Origin: Desulforapulum autotrophicum
GTDB taxonomy: Bacteria; Desulfobacterota; Desulfobacteria; Desulfobacterales; Desulfolunaceae
Assembly: GCA_020723285.1 (NCBI GenBank)
Contig: DYJE01000045.1
Span: 1-32,153 of the forward strand
DNA length: 32,153 bases
Direction: 5' to 3'
Shown: piece after piece, positions 7,392 through 15,375 of the stretch
Layout of the letters: each line of letters starts with the position of its first letter
How positions within the stretch are numbered: the stretch's first letter is position 1
Program-made: the position numbers and the translations under genes
The notes under the pieces: model-generated
What the model was told of the DNA's origin: nothing
What the model saw: only the letters and a program-made list of their open reading frames with translations
Database searches by the model: none

Positions 7392-9662
7392 TCATATACT
7401 CATAATACGATTCAGGAATTGAATGATGTCATTATTCCCATCGGTTACGGTCGATTCAGTTACAGCCGTGCCAATGAAACATCCGGTATCGATCGTTGGC
7501 ACCAATTCCGCAGCATCCCCGTCGCTGGTTGAATCATAAAGATATAACGTTCTGAATCCGGCATATTTCTCAGCCACGGTTAAATAGATTGTATTATTGA
7601 TTTTGTTTGCGACGATGTCACTGCTGTAACTCGCGCTGGTCGCATGATCAATTTCCTTGGGTGATCCGGGAGACTCTAGATCAAGAGCCAAGACCCCATC
7701 GTCCCCAATTCCAACATAGGCATTATTCCCTAAGACGGTTACAGTCAACGCGGTAAAAACCCCAGGTGAGTCGGTATCCGTATCCATGGAACGGACTTCG
7801 ACCGGAGCCGGAAAAGGGGCTTCCACATTGCTGACATTTATAATTTTCAGCCCAGACGATCCATCCGCGATCAAAGCAAATATTGTACTGTCTTGCTGGA
7901 CAACGCTGACATCACAGGCGTTATCAGCCGTTGTAATCGTAGAGAGAAGAACGGGATTACTCGTATTCGAAACATCAAAAATATCAACTCCCTTATTTCC
8001 CTCAGCCATATAGGCTCTGTTTTCATGAACATAAACAGAAACAGGGATACCGGCTGTTGCAGTTGTACTTAAAAGGACCGGGGCAAGAGGTTTTGCGATA
8101 TCCACAATTCTGAGACCTGAAGCATCAGCAATATAAAGAGTCTGATCTTTTATGAACAGCTTTCGTGGATCAGGGGAATCGATCTTGACCCCAATAATAA
8201 ATGGCTCTGAAGGATCCGACACATCCAGAATTGAAATATACCCGTGACTGTCCGCTATGTAGGCATAGTTGCCCGATACAGCGAGGTCGCTTGCCGGTCC
8301 ATTGTAAGCGATATAACTTTTCATACTCAGATAACTCGGCTGCGTACTGTCAAAAATCCTCAATCCTGAGTTACTGTCAAGCATGTAGGTATAGTTACCT
8401 GACACACACACATGATCGCCCGAAAGGACGGAATCCAACCTGTTCACAAGAACTGGAATGGCAGGATTTGAAACATTCAGCTTGTTTAATCCGCTTTCTC
8501 CGGAGGCCAGGTATAAAATGGGATCTTCGATCAAAACACAATATGATAAATCCACATTGCTGACATAAGACCCAACACTTGTATATTCAATAACGTTTTG
8601 TGAATCTTCATCAGGAATTTTTGAAATATCCACGACAGTCAGCCCGGAAACGCCATCGGCAACATAGGCGTAATTTCCTGAAGCGCATACACTTCGAGCT
8701 TCTCCCGGCGTAAAGCATCTCCCAAAATTCTGGATAGGATATTCCTCATCAAAACTCGTATCCAGCCTTGCCATAAGGTAACTGGTTCCTGTTGAGTTAC
8801 TGCCTGTTACAAATGCCGTCAAACGACCCCCGGTTTCATTCACAAAAATATCGGACAACAGAGAAACAGCACCAAACCAGATACTTGTCCGTGTATCTTT
8901 CATAACAGGATCTTCAATAACCTTGGGGTCTGTAACATCGAAAACCTTCACACCATTGTAAAAATCCAGAACGAATGCATAGATTTTATCACCATACGGA
9001 TAAAGACTGAGGTTCACATAGCCACCCGTTGCCGTGAAATCTCCATTGATATCCGGTTGCTTGTAACCAGATATCCTGTCTTCTGAGGGCAGAGTTAGAC
9101 CCACCTCGACCGGTTGGCTTGGATTGGTAGAAACGTCAATAACCCGCAGCCCAAAATTATCATCCGCCAGAAAAAGAATACCATTAAACAAACCAAGGCC
9201 ACGGGCATCAATATCAGGAACTTCAACATTTTCAGTATCAGATTCCCGGCTTGAGCCCGGATTGTCCTCTGACTTATCGTAGACAGCTTTCAGGACAGGC
9301 ACGCCTGGTTCTGAAATATCAAAAATCTGAAGTCCTCCACTTCTATCTTTGACGTCATACCCTGCGGCAACGTAAAGTGTTTCTGTTTCATCATCAAAAA
9401 GCATATCCTGAATTGCAGTACTTGTCGAAACCCTGAATACAGCCCTTGGTGTGAATGTACTTTTGTCAATTATTTCTATGGTATCACCTACAGCCCAGAA
9501 TATCAGAGTATTTCCACTGGCGATTGCGTTAACCCCCCCTTTTAGAAACAAGGTTGGAGGCGAAAACGGCCACTCCGAAGCTTTTCGAAGAGATGTGTCA
9601 GCCCATACCTGCAAACCGGTTGCTATTACAAAAAAAACAATAATTATCGTTAATTTTTTCAT
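7392..9662 (-). CDS. Secreted LVIVD-repeat beta-propeller protein with a CFI-box-like C-terminus
   Basis: 756 residues if started at the ATG at 9662, which gives a clean signal peptide (MKKLTIIIVFFVIATGLQVWA). The longer frame begins upstream without a signal sequence. About eleven LVIVD-type strands follow, e.g. LQIFDISEPGVPVL, LRVIDVSTNPSQPV, ISILDVSDPSEPF and VDIFDVSNTSNPVLL. They are spaced 40-60 residues apart, as in propellers of family PF08309. The last 35 residues contain GCFIGTAV followed by a short amphipathic stretch. This resembles the CFI-box C-terminal signal (CFIATAAYG) of deltaproteobacterial surface proteins but is degenerate. It lies 55 bases after the beta-barrel gene and 27 before the lipoprotein gene, so the three form one operon. 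Probably a surface scaffold; the partner is unknown. Confidence 0.85.
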   Translation of the reverse strand: MKKLTIIIVFFVIATGLQVWADTSLRKASEWPFSPPTLFLKGGVNAIASGNTLIFWAVGDTIEIIDKSTFTPRAVFRVSTSTAIQDMLFDDETETLYVAAGYDVKDRSGGLQIFDISEPGVPVLKAVYDKSEDNPGSSRESDTENVEVPDIDARGLGLFNGILFLADDNFGLRVIDVSTNPSQPVEVGLTLPSEDRISGYKQPDINGDFTATGGYVNLSLYPYGDKIYAFVLDFYNGVKVFDVTDPKVIEDPVMKDTRTSIWFGAVSLLSDIFVNETGGRLTAFVTGSNSTGTSYLMARLDTSFDEEYPIQNFGRCFTPGEARSVCASGNYAYVADGVSGLTVVDISKIPDEDSQNVIEYTSVGSYVSNVDLSYCVLIEDPILYLASGESGLNKLNVSNPAIPVLVNRLDSVLSGDHVCVSGNYTYMLDSNSGLRIFDSTQPSYLSMKSYIAYNGPASDLAVSGNYAYIADSHGYISILDVSDPSEPFIIGVKIDSPDPRKLFIKDQTLYIADASGLRIVDIAKPLAPVLLSTTATAGIPVSVYVHENRAYMAEGNKGVDIFDVSNTSNPVLLSTITTADNACDVSVVQQDSTIFALIADGSSGLKIINVSNVEAPFPAPVEVRSMDTDTDSPGVFTALTVTVLGNNAYVGIGDDGVLALDLESPGSPKEIDHATSASYSSDIVANKINNTIYLTVAEKYAGFRTLYLYDSTSDGDAAELVPTIDTGCFIGTAVTESTVTDGNNDIIQFLNRIMSI

Positions 9663-9717
9663 ATTTTCTTTTCCATTTCCCCAACACTCTTTCGCGGGAA
9701 AATTTCCGTTGACTCGA

Positions 9718-10593
9718 TTAGAAAGAAGTCGTCGCATTCAATCCGATTGAATTTTCGTCATAACCCCGAATTTCAAGCCCCACGGTGACAAGTCCTTTGA
9801 TTGCAGTGGTTACTCCAAGGAAATACCCCAAGTTTTTTGACCATACGATATCTTGATTATAATGAATGTAACCTTCAATATAATAATTGGTCGAGTAGTT
9901 CATGTTTATGTAGCTTTCATCACCTGTGATACTCGCCACCTTGACTCCGCAATATGGTGAAAAATTTTCGAATTCTGAAGATACGCTAAAGGCAAGCTGT
10001 ATTTCATTAAGATTTGCGGAGTAAGATACACCATCTGAGTTCAAACGATCTTCTTCAACATGGTATCTTCGGTAAGATACGTCCATTCCAACGGTAAACG
10101 GTATCCGGTCATATTCTCCACGATGCATGATAAAGTCGGCCCCACATCCATAGAAAACTTCAGGCCCTGATTCAAATGTATCAAGGCTGTAAAAATTCCT
10201 GCTGACGGTCCAGTCTTTGTAATTGAAATCTATAGTTGCCGTCGAATATCCCATGACAGAATAAACCACTGCCTTGTCAAAAATAGGCAATCCTATCTTT
10301 ACACCCAGTGTATCTATTGAATTTCTCGACCAGCGGGTCTGTGGGTAGTGTCGTTCTTCAGGAGGCGTCGAAGATGGGTTGGTCCAAGGAAAACGGGTAA
10401 TTTGTTCAGGAAGGTGATTAATCTGTCGTTCACAGGTAAGAGTTGCAAACAGTGGAAGCCCAGCTTCCTTTTTAAAAGGGCTGGGATTCCATAATATGGG
10501 GTCACCGATATTGCCCACCGGTGCTGCATACACAGACACGCCATGCATTACAAACACAAAAAGGACCACTAGCATATAGGGTATACGGTTCAT
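9718..10593 (-). CDS. Small outer-membrane beta-barrel protein (unrecognised family)
   Basis: 291 residues with a signal peptide (MNRIPYMLVVLFVFVMHGVSVYA). Alternating aromatic/polar strands follow, such as ATIDFNYKDWTVSRNFYSL and YINMNYSTNYYIEGYIHYN, and the C-terminal residue is phenylalanine (ATTSF), as expected for BamA-assembled barrels. GGAG lies about 8 bases before the ATG. I do not recognise a named family. First gene of a three-gene operon (barrel, LVIVD propeller, MopE/DUF1566 lipoprotein), it could anchor or export the two large proteins; that is inference from position only. Confidence 0.8.
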   Translation of the reverse strand: MNRIPYMLVVLFVFVMHGVSVYAAPVGNIGDPILWNPSPFKKEAGLPLFATLTCERQINHLPEQITRFPWTNPSSTPPEERHYPQTRWSRNSIDTLGVKIGLPIFDKAVVYSVMGYSTATIDFNYKDWTVSRNFYSLDTFESGPEVFYGCGADFIMHRGEYDRIPFTVGMDVSYRRYHVEEDRLNSDGVSYSANLNEIQLAFSVSSEFENFSPYCGVKVASITGDESYINMNYSTNYYIEGYIHYNQDIVWSKNLGYFLGVTTAIKGLVTVGLEIRGYDENSIGLNATTSF

Positions 10594-10661
10594 TCCTTTT
10601 CTCCAAAAGGATCTTTGAGTAAGCCGGGGATTTTACTTAAAATGGTATGAGGGAATAAAAA

Positions 10662-10678
10662 TGTGCGAACATTGCACA
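10662..10678. promoter_or_regulatory. Inverted repeat TGTGC-N7-GCACA upstream of the barrel operon
   Basis: The 17 bases TGTGCGAACATTGCACA form a perfect 5-bp-arm inverted repeat. It sits in the only gap (10594-10720) where the barrel operon could have its own promoter. The arrangement recalls a dimeric regulator site but matches no operator I can name. Confidence 0.35.
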
Positions 10679-10720
10679 ATAGAAATCACAATCATATTGA
10701 ACTTTAAAAAAGGAGGAGAT

Positions 10721-10745
10721 AAAAGGGCAACTGGAATAATTGCCC
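10721..10745 (-). terminator. Likely terminator after the AQAG-type gene
   Basis: On the minus strand GGGCAA and TTGCCC pair around a 9-base loop, followed directly by TTTTA. The stem begins at the base after the stop codon at 10746. The stem is short and the T-run brief, so partial read-through into the barrel operon is plausible. Confidence 0.6.
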
Positions 10746-11246
10746 TCAATGGGTAGTTATTCGCACGTTCCCGCTGATCGTTGCATGATAGTCTTTGATG
10801 CTTAAACTTCCAAAACTGTTTCCCTGACCAGGAGCTGACCCCACGGTTATGGATCCGATATCAAAGTGGTCCATATCAATGGTCATGCCCGACATGGTCA
10901 CATCGATTCCTGTCACCATGGTGTTCTGGAAAGGATCCATTTTGGTTGTAACGGCAATGGATACAGGGTCTTTAAGGCCGAGAACCGCATTGAACGATAC
11001 ATCGTTCATTGAGATGTAACCCGCCTTACCGTTCGTACCGTCGTCGTCACCGTATGTGATGCTTCCGATTTCCATATCCATAACTATTTTATCAGCAGCA
11101 GTGATCGCTATCCCTGCCTGTGCTGTCGCTTCTCGCATTCCCGTTTCTGTCATTGCTGTCATGATGGCGTAGCCTTTGGACGGAGCGGAAATCATCATCA
11201 CGGTAACACCCAATACTATCATCGTAAGGAAACTAAGCTTTTTCAT
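10746..11246 (-). CDS. Exported AQAG-motif protein (DUF6160-like, FilA-like), riboswitch controlled
   Basis: 166 residues. Signal peptide at about 1-27 (MKKLSFLTMIVLGVTVMMIS...GYA), then MTAMTETGMREATAQAG with AQAG at residues 42-45. The same motif follows the signal peptide in three other proteins here (genes ending at 17304, 18077 and 19229). The rest is short beta-prone segments ending ISGNVRITTH; this tail resembles VSGVVEIAAH at the end of the 19229 gene. AAAGGAG lies 6 bases before the ATG. Upstream is an array of five tandem GEMM-I aptamers with only 29 bases between the last one and the start codon. I infer a secreted subunit or adaptor of the C39/beta-barrel system. The match to DUF6160/FilA is from memory of the motif, not from a search. 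Confidence 0.82.
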   Translation of the reverse strand: MKKLSFLTMIVLGVTVMMISAPSKGYAIMTAMTETGMREATAQAGIAITAADKIVMDMEIGSITYGDDDGTNGKAGYISMNDVSFNAVLGLKDPVSIAVTTKMDPFQNTMVTGIDVTMSGMTIDMDHFDIGSITVGSAPGQGNSFGSLSIKDYHATISGNVRITTH

Positions 11247-11275
11247 GTTGAACTCCTTTCTGTCAACGTCCTACA

Positions 11276-11341
11276 GGCAACCCGGCTGTCCATAAACCAT
11301 GGACCCGTGGCTTTCCGTCCCAGGGTTACCCCTGGTTTGGC
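11276..11341 (-). promoter_or_regulatory. GEMM-I (c-di-GMP-I) riboswitch aptamer, array unit 5 (gene-proximal)
   Basis: On the minus strand: GCCAAACC, then a P2 stem CCAGGG/CCCTGG closed by a GTAA (GNRA) tetraloop, the core GGGACGGAAAGCC, a P3 stem GTCCAT/ATGGAC, and AGCCGGGTTGCC closing P1. Position 20 (Vc2 numbering) is G, and the usual G21-C46 pair is swapped to C21-G46. Its P1 strand ends 29 bases before the ATG at 11246, which suits control of translation. Confidence 0.93.
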
Positions 11342-11347
11342 ATAGGA

Positions 11348-11415
11348 GGCGGCTCGGCTGTCCAGCACCATACTGGACCCGTGGCTTTCCGTCCCAGGGT
11401 TACCCCTGGTTTGGC
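11348..11415 (-). promoter_or_regulatory. GEMM-I riboswitch aptamer, array unit 4
   Basis: Same P2/GTAA loop and GGGACGGAAAGCC core as unit 5, with P3 arms TCCAG/CTGGA and a P1 strand ending in GCCGCC. G at position 20. It is joined to unit 5 by only 6 bases. Confidence 0.92.
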
Positions 11416-11442
11416 CTTGTACGTCTTCTGTTAACTGTTACA

Positions 11443-11508
11443 GGTAACCCGGCTATCCATGCATCATGGACCCGTGGCTTTCCGTCCCAGGGTTACCCCT
11501 GGTTTGGC
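11443..11508 (-). promoter_or_regulatory. GEMM-I riboswitch aptamer, array unit 3
   Basis: Nearly identical to unit 5, including the AGCCGGGTTACC closing strand; G at position 20. A 27-base linker separates it from unit 4. Confidence 0.92.
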
Positions 11509-11515
11509 ATGTGGA

Positions 11516-11583
11516 GGCGGCTCGGCTGTCCAGCACCATGCTGGACCCGTGGCTTTCTGTCCCAGGGTTACCCCTGGTTTAGC
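11516..11583 (-). promoter_or_regulatory. GEMM-I riboswitch aptamer, array unit 2, with a compensated base pair
   Basis: Matches unit 4 except for two changes that compensate each other: GCTAAACC instead of GCCAAACC, and GGGACAGAAAGCC instead of GGGACGGAAAGCC. In Vc2 numbering this turns C22-G45 into U22-A45. G at position 20 is kept. Confidence 0.92.
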
Positions 11584-11595
11584 AAGTGTTTTTAT

Positions 11596-11662
11596 GGCAA
11601 CCCGGCTATCCATGAAACCATGGACCCGTGGCTTTCCGTCCCAGGGTTACCCCTGGTTTGGC
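11596..11662 (-). promoter_or_regulatory. GEMM-I riboswitch aptamer, array unit 1 (promoter-proximal)
   Basis: Same type as units 3 and 5; G at position 20, GTAA tetraloop, GGGACGGAAAGCC core. It is the first aptamer transcribed. The promoter should lie in 11663-11881, where I could not pick clear -35/-10 boxes. Confidence 0.93.
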
Positions 11663-11881
11663 GTGCTTGTCACCCTTTTATCTCCATATCCGCCCTTTTT
11701 TAAGAAAAGAGCGTATATGGTTCCCGGCTTGTCAAAGATCGAACGATTTCCCTTGAACACGCAGAAGTCCTGTTTAGACTATCGGCATTCTCCAAAAGAA
11801 ACTTGATATCAAAGTACAGATAACTCGTGAGCTTATAATAATTTTTGCTCTTCGTAATCTCATAAAAAAAAACGTCTGGCA

Positions 11882-13375
11882 TTAAAAAGTCATCTCAAAA
11901 CGGACACAATCGGGTTCGGAAATATCAACAACACCGATTCCATGAAGTTTATTTGTTTCGTCAAAAATAAGCGGTGCAATATCAAAAACCCTTATAATGC
12001 CCAAATCCACTTCACGTCCGTTTACAATCCATATCCATTTATCTTTTTTTTGCGCAATATAAGCTACGTTTCGGCTGTCAGGACTAAAAACGGCCTTACC
12101 GACAACATCAAAACTTTTTTCTTCTCCGCCACCCCTGACCATAAACATCTTATCACCCTTTGCCGCCTGATAAGCCATGTCTGAGGAGTCAGGACAGAAA
12201 ACAGGATCAAACACTTCATCATATCCCCGCCCCTTCTTACCGTCATAAACAATGGATGATTTATTGTCCTGCCTGGCTTTATATGAAAAATGTTTTGAAT
12301 CAGGGCTAAAAGCCATGCTGCCTATAAATTCATAATCTTCACCGGCTTTACCGTCCAAAATAACCGAATACCTTTTCTTCTTTACTGCAACATAGGCAAA
12401 CCTTTTGGAATCCGGACTGAACGTATGAACCCCCAGATAATCGAATATCGGCCCTTCATTTCCGTCAATGACCATCGCCCATTTTCTTCCTTTCATAACC
12501 GGATAAGCCAGGCGTTTTGAATCAGGACTAAACACGGGTTCACTTACCGTGGGATACTCCGGCATCTCCTTGTCATTGTCGACAATCATGAGCATTTTAT
12601 TTTGCTGGGCAGCATAAGCAAGGCGTGATGAGTTCGGGCTGAACCGGAGAGAAGTGATATTTTCGTAGCCCTTACCCAGAACACCGTCTTTCCATAAATG
12701 CCATGCAGATCCCTTTAATACGGCGCAGGCAAGAAATTTCGAATCGGGGCTGTATACAATGTCTTTAACACCCTCAAAAGGACCAATTTTTTTGTTATTT
12801 TTAACAATGAACCATTGGTTTTCTGTGAATGCTATATAAACCACATTCATCGAATCCGGACTGAATAGGGGAATGCTCTTGACTTGAAAAAACTTCTCTC
12901 CAATCGCATGATCAATAACAACAGCTTGCTCGTTACCCACCTGAACTCTGTAGGTGTGCCTTTTGCCATCAGAACTGAAAACGATATCTGACACACCATC
13001 ATATTCAGCACCTTTTTTTCCATCGATCACTGCAAATTGTTTTTTATTATGAACAGCTATATACGCCATCCTGCTTTTTCCAAATAATGGAGTCCCTTTG
13101 GCGATTCCGTCATAAACTTCACCTCTTTTTCCGTTTAATGTCACAGCCATCTTCCCTTGGATCATTGTCGCATAAGCCAGCTTATCACAAACGGGAAAAT
13201 TCGTTGCAACTCCAAACAACTTAGAATCCTTAGGTATTTTCCCAAGAGATACTTTCTTTACACCGGGAAGGCCACTGCTTTTTTCTGAAAAAACTGGCGC
13301 TACAGAAACAAAAAATACAATAACCGACCATAAAATGACCCGCTCAATTAACCACCGCTGTTTCTCACACTTCAT
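11882..13375 (-). CDS. Exported PD40/TolB-type beta-propeller protein
   Basis: 497 residues with a signal peptide near 12-30 (VILWSVIVFFVSVAPVFS). Then nine or so repeats of about 42 residues with the pattern FSPDSKRxAYxAxKxxxxxVxDGKxGxxYD (for example FSPDSKRLAYPVMKGRKW and FSPDSKRFAYVAVKKKRY), typical of PD40/TolB-like blades. Each blade also carries a DGK/DGN turn, so this may be a dedicated subfamily. It is the last gene of the operon with the C39 peptidase, 68 bases after the FadL-like gene. No clear terminator follows before the five-aptamer leader. Probably a periplasmic or surface scaffold of the export system; the role is inferred from position. Confidence 0.83.
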   Translation of the reverse strand: MKCEKQRWLIERVILWSVIVFFVSVAPVFSEKSSGLPGVKKVSLGKIPKDSKLFGVATNFPVCDKLAYATMIQGKMAVTLNGKRGEVYDGIAKGTPLFGKSRMAYIAVHNKKQFAVIDGKKGAEYDGVSDIVFSSDGKRHTYRVQVGNEQAVVIDHAIGEKFFQVKSIPLFSPDSMNVVYIAFTENQWFIVKNNKKIGPFEGVKDIVYSPDSKFLACAVLKGSAWHLWKDGVLGKGYENITSLRFSPNSSRLAYAAQQNKMLMIVDNDKEMPEYPTVSEPVFSPDSKRLAYPVMKGRKWAMVIDGNEGPIFDYLGVHTFSPDSKRFAYVAVKKKRYSVILDGKAGEDYEFIGSMAFSPDSKHFSYKARQDNKSSIVYDGKKGRGYDEVFDPVFCPDSSDMAYQAAKGDKMFMVRGGGEEKSFDVVGKAVFSPDSRNVAYIAQKKDKWIWIVNGREVDLGIIRVFDIAPLIFDETNKLHGIGVVDISEPDCVRFEMTF

Positions 13376-13443
13376 GAAGCTGCCTTTCCACTGTTGATTA
13401 TAAAAAACTCATCGATACAACACACGCGATATTGCACCATAAC

Positions 13444-15348
13444 TTATCGATTGTATTCCGCTGAAAGCTTGTCAAGATAGGCGTTAAAATCCTCATCCTC
13501 TTTTTCCGAGGTATCATGGGAATCCGGAACAGCTTCATCATTCTCCGTGCTATCCTCAACTTTTTTCCCAAAGGGAAGAATCTTTTTAATCAGATCCTTG
13601 ATCTTATGGATAGCGTGTTTGACCATCTCCTGCTGGTGGTGCATCATCTCGATCTGAAGTTCAAGGGGCATGGTCACACCAAACGTTGCGATATAAATGC
13701 TCAGGTCCTGCCTGTAATCCAAACCGGCATAGGGATTTCCCATTTTAGTAAAATCAAGGGAGTTGAAATTGGTACTCTGGTTGTTATAGATGGTAAAATG
13801 ATTGCTGAACAGATAGCCAAAGCCAAGATCAACGTTCATCCCATTGGGCAGCTTCAATCCCAATCCCGTTCCAATAAAATCGGCATCGGGTATAAAGAAC
13901 AAAGCGTCAAAATGACTGTGCTGCAGTGACGTGGGACGTTTTTCGTAACCGCACCGCAAGGTGAGTTTTTCATTCACCTCATACTCGGTTCCGATGCTCC
14001 AGTGCCAGGTGTCTTTCATATTTCTTTCAACAACATATGTATAAGCCCCGTGAGAATAACCCAGCATTTTTGCAATACGCAGAATCTGAATCCTCTGGTC
14101 AAAAACCAAACGGTCTTCTTTTCCTGCTTTTGCCCAGTTGGCCCAGTGCAAGTCCAGAAGAATTTTTAATTTTTCAATGGGCCGAACCATAATGCCGGTC
14201 TGGATCCTTTTTGGAAAAATCTGGGACGCCGTCACCGTTCCACTTTGGTATGGCACTTTGTTAATAGGCAGATCCAGCATACCGGCTGATTCCATGGTCA
14301 TGGGTGTCAATGAATTCCAGTGAACCTGACGCTGAAACTGTTCGCTGTATTCCCAGATGTATTTACCGGAAAGCTCTGCAGAAGACTCACTCTGATACAC
14401 CAAACCATATGAAAGCCAATTGTAGGGGCGCCACAACAGCCCAAGATTATATGAAGGGACGAAGTCATCCCGCATGTCAAGTGAGAGACTCAAAGCATGT
14501 TCGTATGGCCCCAACCCACCACCAAGCCACGGCGGCGGGAGCGTCTGCTCTGAAACAACCGGGATTTCCAGTTTTTCTGTTGCATCACCGATAACACGTG
14601 TCAAAGCAACGAGTTCGTTGGGGGACCTGACATCCACCTCGATTCCCATGGCCCGCTGTGCCATTCCGACAGACACACCCAGAGAAAGGGTGTCAGAAAG
14701 GGCGTAACTGGCCGTTGGCGCGGCATAGATCAGATGCTGTGCATAAACTGATTTTGCTCCGAACCTGAAAGGGTCTCCGCTGTCTCTGTGTGCCATACCA
14801 CCTCCATAGGGTGCGTAGTTGGCATAAGCAAACGTCCAGCGGCTGTCTTTTTCCCGTGAAGCCAGCCCTAAATTTGATGCGACAAGAAAATCCAGGGGGC
14901 CGTAAAAGGGCAGATACATACGAGCCGATGAATTTGTCCCGGATGATCCGTTTAAAGGATCGGGCCCACCATGATCGCTGTTGGGATCCGCTCCAGGATT
15001 TTCTTTATACCGGTCAGGCCATTTATCAGGGTCTGGCCCCCAGTATCCATTCATGAACCCTTCAAAATTATCAGCTGTTTTGAAACGGCCCGTGCGTTTG
15101 ATGATCGGAAGACCAAAACCGTTGCTGAATGTTTTACCCTCATCCAACATCGAAAGCCCCGCCGGGTTATAGTGAACCGACATCAAACCTGGAGGATCCG
15201 CCGTACAGGTGTTGGCCAGTGAAACAGCCCGTGCATCCACGGCCAACTGCTCATTGAACACAGCCAGAGATATGTCAGGCGTCAGTACCATCAGCACCCC
15301 GATGAGCAGTGTAATGCATGACCTTTTTATTGATGTAAAAATGATCAA
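13444..15348 (-). CDS. FadL/OmpP1-like outer membrane barrel with a charged C-terminal tail (FilD-like)
   Basis: 634 residues. A TTG start at 15348 is preferred because GGGAG lies 6 bases upstream and it gives a good signal peptide ending near DISLA. The mature N-terminus (DARAVSLANTCTADPPGL...HYNPAGLSML) has the NPAG signature of the OmpP1/FadL/TodX family. Repeated amphipathic strands follow up to about residue 550. Unusually, the barrel is followed by some 75 residues rich in Lys, Glu and Asp (HKIKDLIKKILPFGKK ... EKEDEDFNAYLDKL). This tail is probably helical and points to a periplasmic contact. The gene starts 27 bases after the coiled-coil barrel gene. Acinetobacter fil clusters are remembered to include a FadL-like member, which supports the system assignment. 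Confidence 0.85.
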   Translation of the reverse strand: MIIFTSIKRSCITLLIGVLMVLTPDISLAVFNEQLAVDARAVSLANTCTADPPGLMSVHYNPAGLSMLDEGKTFSNGFGLPIIKRTGRFKTADNFEGFMNGYWGPDPDKWPDRYKENPGADPNSDHGGPDPLNGSSGTNSSARMYLPFYGPLDFLVASNLGLASREKDSRWTFAYANYAPYGGGMAHRDSGDPFRFGAKSVYAQHLIYAAPTASYALSDTLSLGVSVGMAQRAMGIEVDVRSPNELVALTRVIGDATEKLEIPVVSEQTLPPPWLGGGLGPYEHALSLSLDMRDDFVPSYNLGLLWRPYNWLSYGLVYQSESSAELSGKYIWEYSEQFQRQVHWNSLTPMTMESAGMLDLPINKVPYQSGTVTASQIFPKRIQTGIMVRPIEKLKILLDLHWANWAKAGKEDRLVFDQRIQILRIAKMLGYSHGAYTYVVERNMKDTWHWSIGTEYEVNEKLTLRCGYEKRPTSLQHSHFDALFFIPDADFIGTGLGLKLPNGMNVDLGFGYLFSNHFTIYNNQSTNFNSLDFTKMGNPYAGLDYRQDLSIYIATFGVTMPLELQIEMMHHQQEMVKHAIHKIKDLIKKILPFGKKVEDSTENDEAVPDSHDTSEKEDEDFNAYLDKLSAEYNR

Positions 15349-15375
15349 AAAAAACTCCCGAAACTGGACCAACCG

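Noticed and set aside
11276-11662. CRISPR or simple tandem repeat reading of the five-unit array
   Set aside because: Each unit has the full GEMM-I secondary structure with GNRA loop and compensated pairs, and two other single copies precede related genes.
11299-11806. Plus-strand ORFs with a repeated peptide (GFPSQGYPWFG)
   Set aside because: The repeated peptide is the antisense translation of the five riboswitch aptamers.
11700-11882. 60-codon ORF overlapping the PD40 gene stop (TAATG)
   Set aside because: Possible coupled start, but no recognisable sequence and it runs through the leader region before the riboswitch array; not supportable as a gene.
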